The notes beneath the pieces are model-generated. The model had not been told where the DNA came from. It worked only from the letters and a program-made list of their open reading frames with translations, and searched no databases. Below are positions 20,064 through 21,175 of a stretch of DNA of 21,175 nt, one piece after another (position 1 is the first letter of the stretch; the number at the start of each line of letters is the position of its first letter). Origin of the DNA: Streptosporangiaceae bacterium (GTDB taxonomy: Bacteria; Actinomycetota; Actinomycetes; Streptosporangiales; Streptosporangiaceae); the NCBI GenBank assembly GCA_030041195.1, contig JASHOI010000450.1:1-21175 (forward strand), read 5' to 3'. Made by a program: the position numbers and the translations under genes.

Positions 20064-21175
20064 GGTGCTCCTCCCACTGAGTCATGGACCAGTCGCCCCG
20101 ATGCCTTGATCGCTGCGGCGAGCACCGGGTCATACACCGGCGCGAACGGCGGGGCATAGCTCAGGTCAAGGGCAGCCAGGTCGGCCACCGTGAACCCGGC
20201 GTGCAGCGCGGTGGCCAGCACGTCGATGCGCTTCGCCGCACCTTCCCGGCCTGCGATCTGGCCGCCGAGCAGCTTGCCGTCGGGCGTGTGCACGAGGCGG
20301 ATGTGCAGCGGAGCGGCACCCGGGTAGTACTTCGCCCGGGAGCGGGACACCACGTCGGTGGCGACTGCGGTCAGGCCCGCCAGCCGGGCTTCGGCGAGTG
20401 TGACGCCGCTACGCGCGACCTCCAGGTCGAACACCTTCACGGCGGCGGTCCCGGCCACCCCGCTGAACGACGCCGTACCGCCGGCCGCGACCGTCCCGGC
20501 CACCCGGCCGGTCTTGTTGGCCGCCGGCCCGAGCGGTATCCACGCTGGTGTGCCGAGCACGAGGTGGTGCAGCGCGACGCAGTCGCCCGCCGCGAAGACA
20601 TCCGGCAGCGACGTCCGCATCTGGGCGTCGACGAGCACGGCCTGGTCGGGCAAGTGCTCCGCGCCCGCGCTGATCAGCAGTTCCGTAGCCGGCCTCACCC
20701 CGGTCGCGACCACCACCAGGTCCGTGCCGATCTTGGTGCCGCCCGCCACCACGGTGAGCGCGCGGCCGGCCGCGGTGCCGCCGGCCGGGTCGCGCACCTC
20801 CTGCAGCCGAGTGCTCAGCCGCACCTTCGCATGGCGTTCCAGCTCGGCCTGGGCCAGCCTGGCGAGCGGCTCATCCACCGTGCCCAGCACTCCGGGCAGA
20901 GCCTCGATGACCTCCACCTCGGCGCCCGCACCGACAAGCGCTTCCGCAGTCTCCAGCCCGACATAGCCAGCCCCGACCACGACGGCATGACCGACCGTGC
21001 CGCGCTCCAGCAGCTGCCGCAGCTCGATGGCCTCGTCGAGCGACCGGACCGTGAAGACCCGCGGCCCGGTCAGCCCGGGAACCGGCGGCCGCAGCGGTGA
21101 CGCTCCGGCGGCGAAGATCAGCGCATCGTAGTCAAGGGTGTCCTCGGTGCCTTCCGACACGGTGTGTACCTGGTG
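20060..21175 (-). CDS. FAD-dependent pyridine nucleotide-disulfide oxidoreductase, CoA-disulfide reductase/NADH oxidase family, N-terminus outside window
   Basis: The frame is open to the window edge, so the gene begins beyond 21175; the visible part is about 371 residues. It shows the end of the first FAD domain (YDALIFAAGASPLRPPVPGL), the NAD(P)-binding VVVGAGYVGLETAEAL with VEVIEA, the second FAD motif LPDVFAAGDCV, and the dimerisation domain with KYYPG, GGQIAGREGAAKRIDVLATAL and LDLSYAPPFAPVYDPV. The last motif, with its Tyr residues, is typical of CoA-disulfide reductases and NADH oxidases. The N-terminal redox Cys that separates these activities lies outside the window. It is translationally coupled to the CoA-transferase genes, which favours a thiol/disulfide role (CoA or coenzyme M) in the same pathway. 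Confidence 0.88.
   Translation of the reverse strand, partial: HQVHTVSEGTEDTLDYDALIFAAGASPLRPPVPGLTGPRVFTVRSLDEAIELRQLLERGTVGHAVVVGAGYVGLETAEALVGAGAEVEVIEALPGVLGTVDEPLARLAQAELERHAKVRLSTRLQEVRDPAGGTAAGRALTVVAGGTKIGTDLVVVATGVRPATELLISAGAEHLPDQAVLVDAQMRTSLPDVFAAGDCVALHHLVLGTPAWIPLGPAANKTGRVAGTVAAGGTASFSGVAGTAAVKVFDLEVARSGVTLAEARLAGLTAVATDVVSRSRAKYYPGAAPLHIRLVHTPDGKLLGGQIAGREGAAKRIDVLATALHAGFTVADLAALDLSYAPPFAPVYDPVLAAAIKASGRLVHDSVGGAP

Noticed and set aside
1..21175. CRISPR arrays, tRNA or rRNA genes, transposases, phage genes
   Set aside because: No regularly spaced repeats, RNA gene signatures or mobile-element proteins were seen on either strand.

Overview
The window is high-GC DNA with strong codon-position bias, frequent GTG and TTG starts, ATGA start/stop overlaps and probable leaderless starts. 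It also has DesK/DesR-type two-component genes, TetR regulators, a TPR-CHAT protein and an actinobacterial-type alkene monooxygenase operon. Together these point to an actinomycete chromosome or large plasmid. The sequence does not allow a genus call.

Positions 1-4200 (+ strand) hold the 3' part of an L-2-haloacid dehalogenase gene. It is followed by a four-gene operon: ABC ATPase, ABC-2 permease, DesK/NarL-type histidine kinase and LuxR-type response regulator. This looks like a signal-responsive exporter. Positions 4201-5670 contain a promoter whose spacer is a near-perfect palindrome. It precedes a DUF2182 multi-helix membrane protein and a broken DUF899 thioredoxin-like gene that has lost its middle and its frame. 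Positions 5671-6018 are a non-coding gap with a long hairpin nested inside two weaker inverted repeats.

Positions 6019-10287 hold a 1229-residue TPR-CHAT (caspase-like) protein with an intact His/Cys dyad and, 30 bases downstream, a small protein with one hydrophobic helix. This pair is the most likely place for an undescribed protease-effector system. Positions 10296-13637 are a regulatory and transport block. It contains a TetR gene divergent from a small membrane protein, with a promoter region carrying four AGATCT-like sites, then a GC-rich terminator. A second TetR gene follows, with a leaderless-looking operator-promoter, and overlaps by ATGA an ABC exporter in which permease and ATPase are fused in one chain. 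That gene shares its stop-codon bases with a convergent universal stress protein gene.

Positions 14178-21175 (- strand) form a catabolic cluster. In transcription order it holds an NADH oxidase/CoA-disulfide reductase-family flavoprotein (5' end outside the window) and two CoA-transferase subunits of the glutaconate CoA-transferase/IpdAB type. These three are joined by ATGA overlaps. After a 171-base gap come the four parts of a soluble diiron monooxygenase in the order beta subunit, coupling protein, alpha subunit, reductase. That order, and the absence of a gamma subunit, match the group 4 alkene monooxygenases (AmoABCD of Rhodococcus B-276, EtnABCD of ethene-degrading mycobacteria and Nocardioides). 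The diiron ligands are all present. The likely job is NADH-driven epoxidation of a short alkene or similar substrate, followed by thioester chemistry, but the epoxide-consuming enzyme is not in this window.
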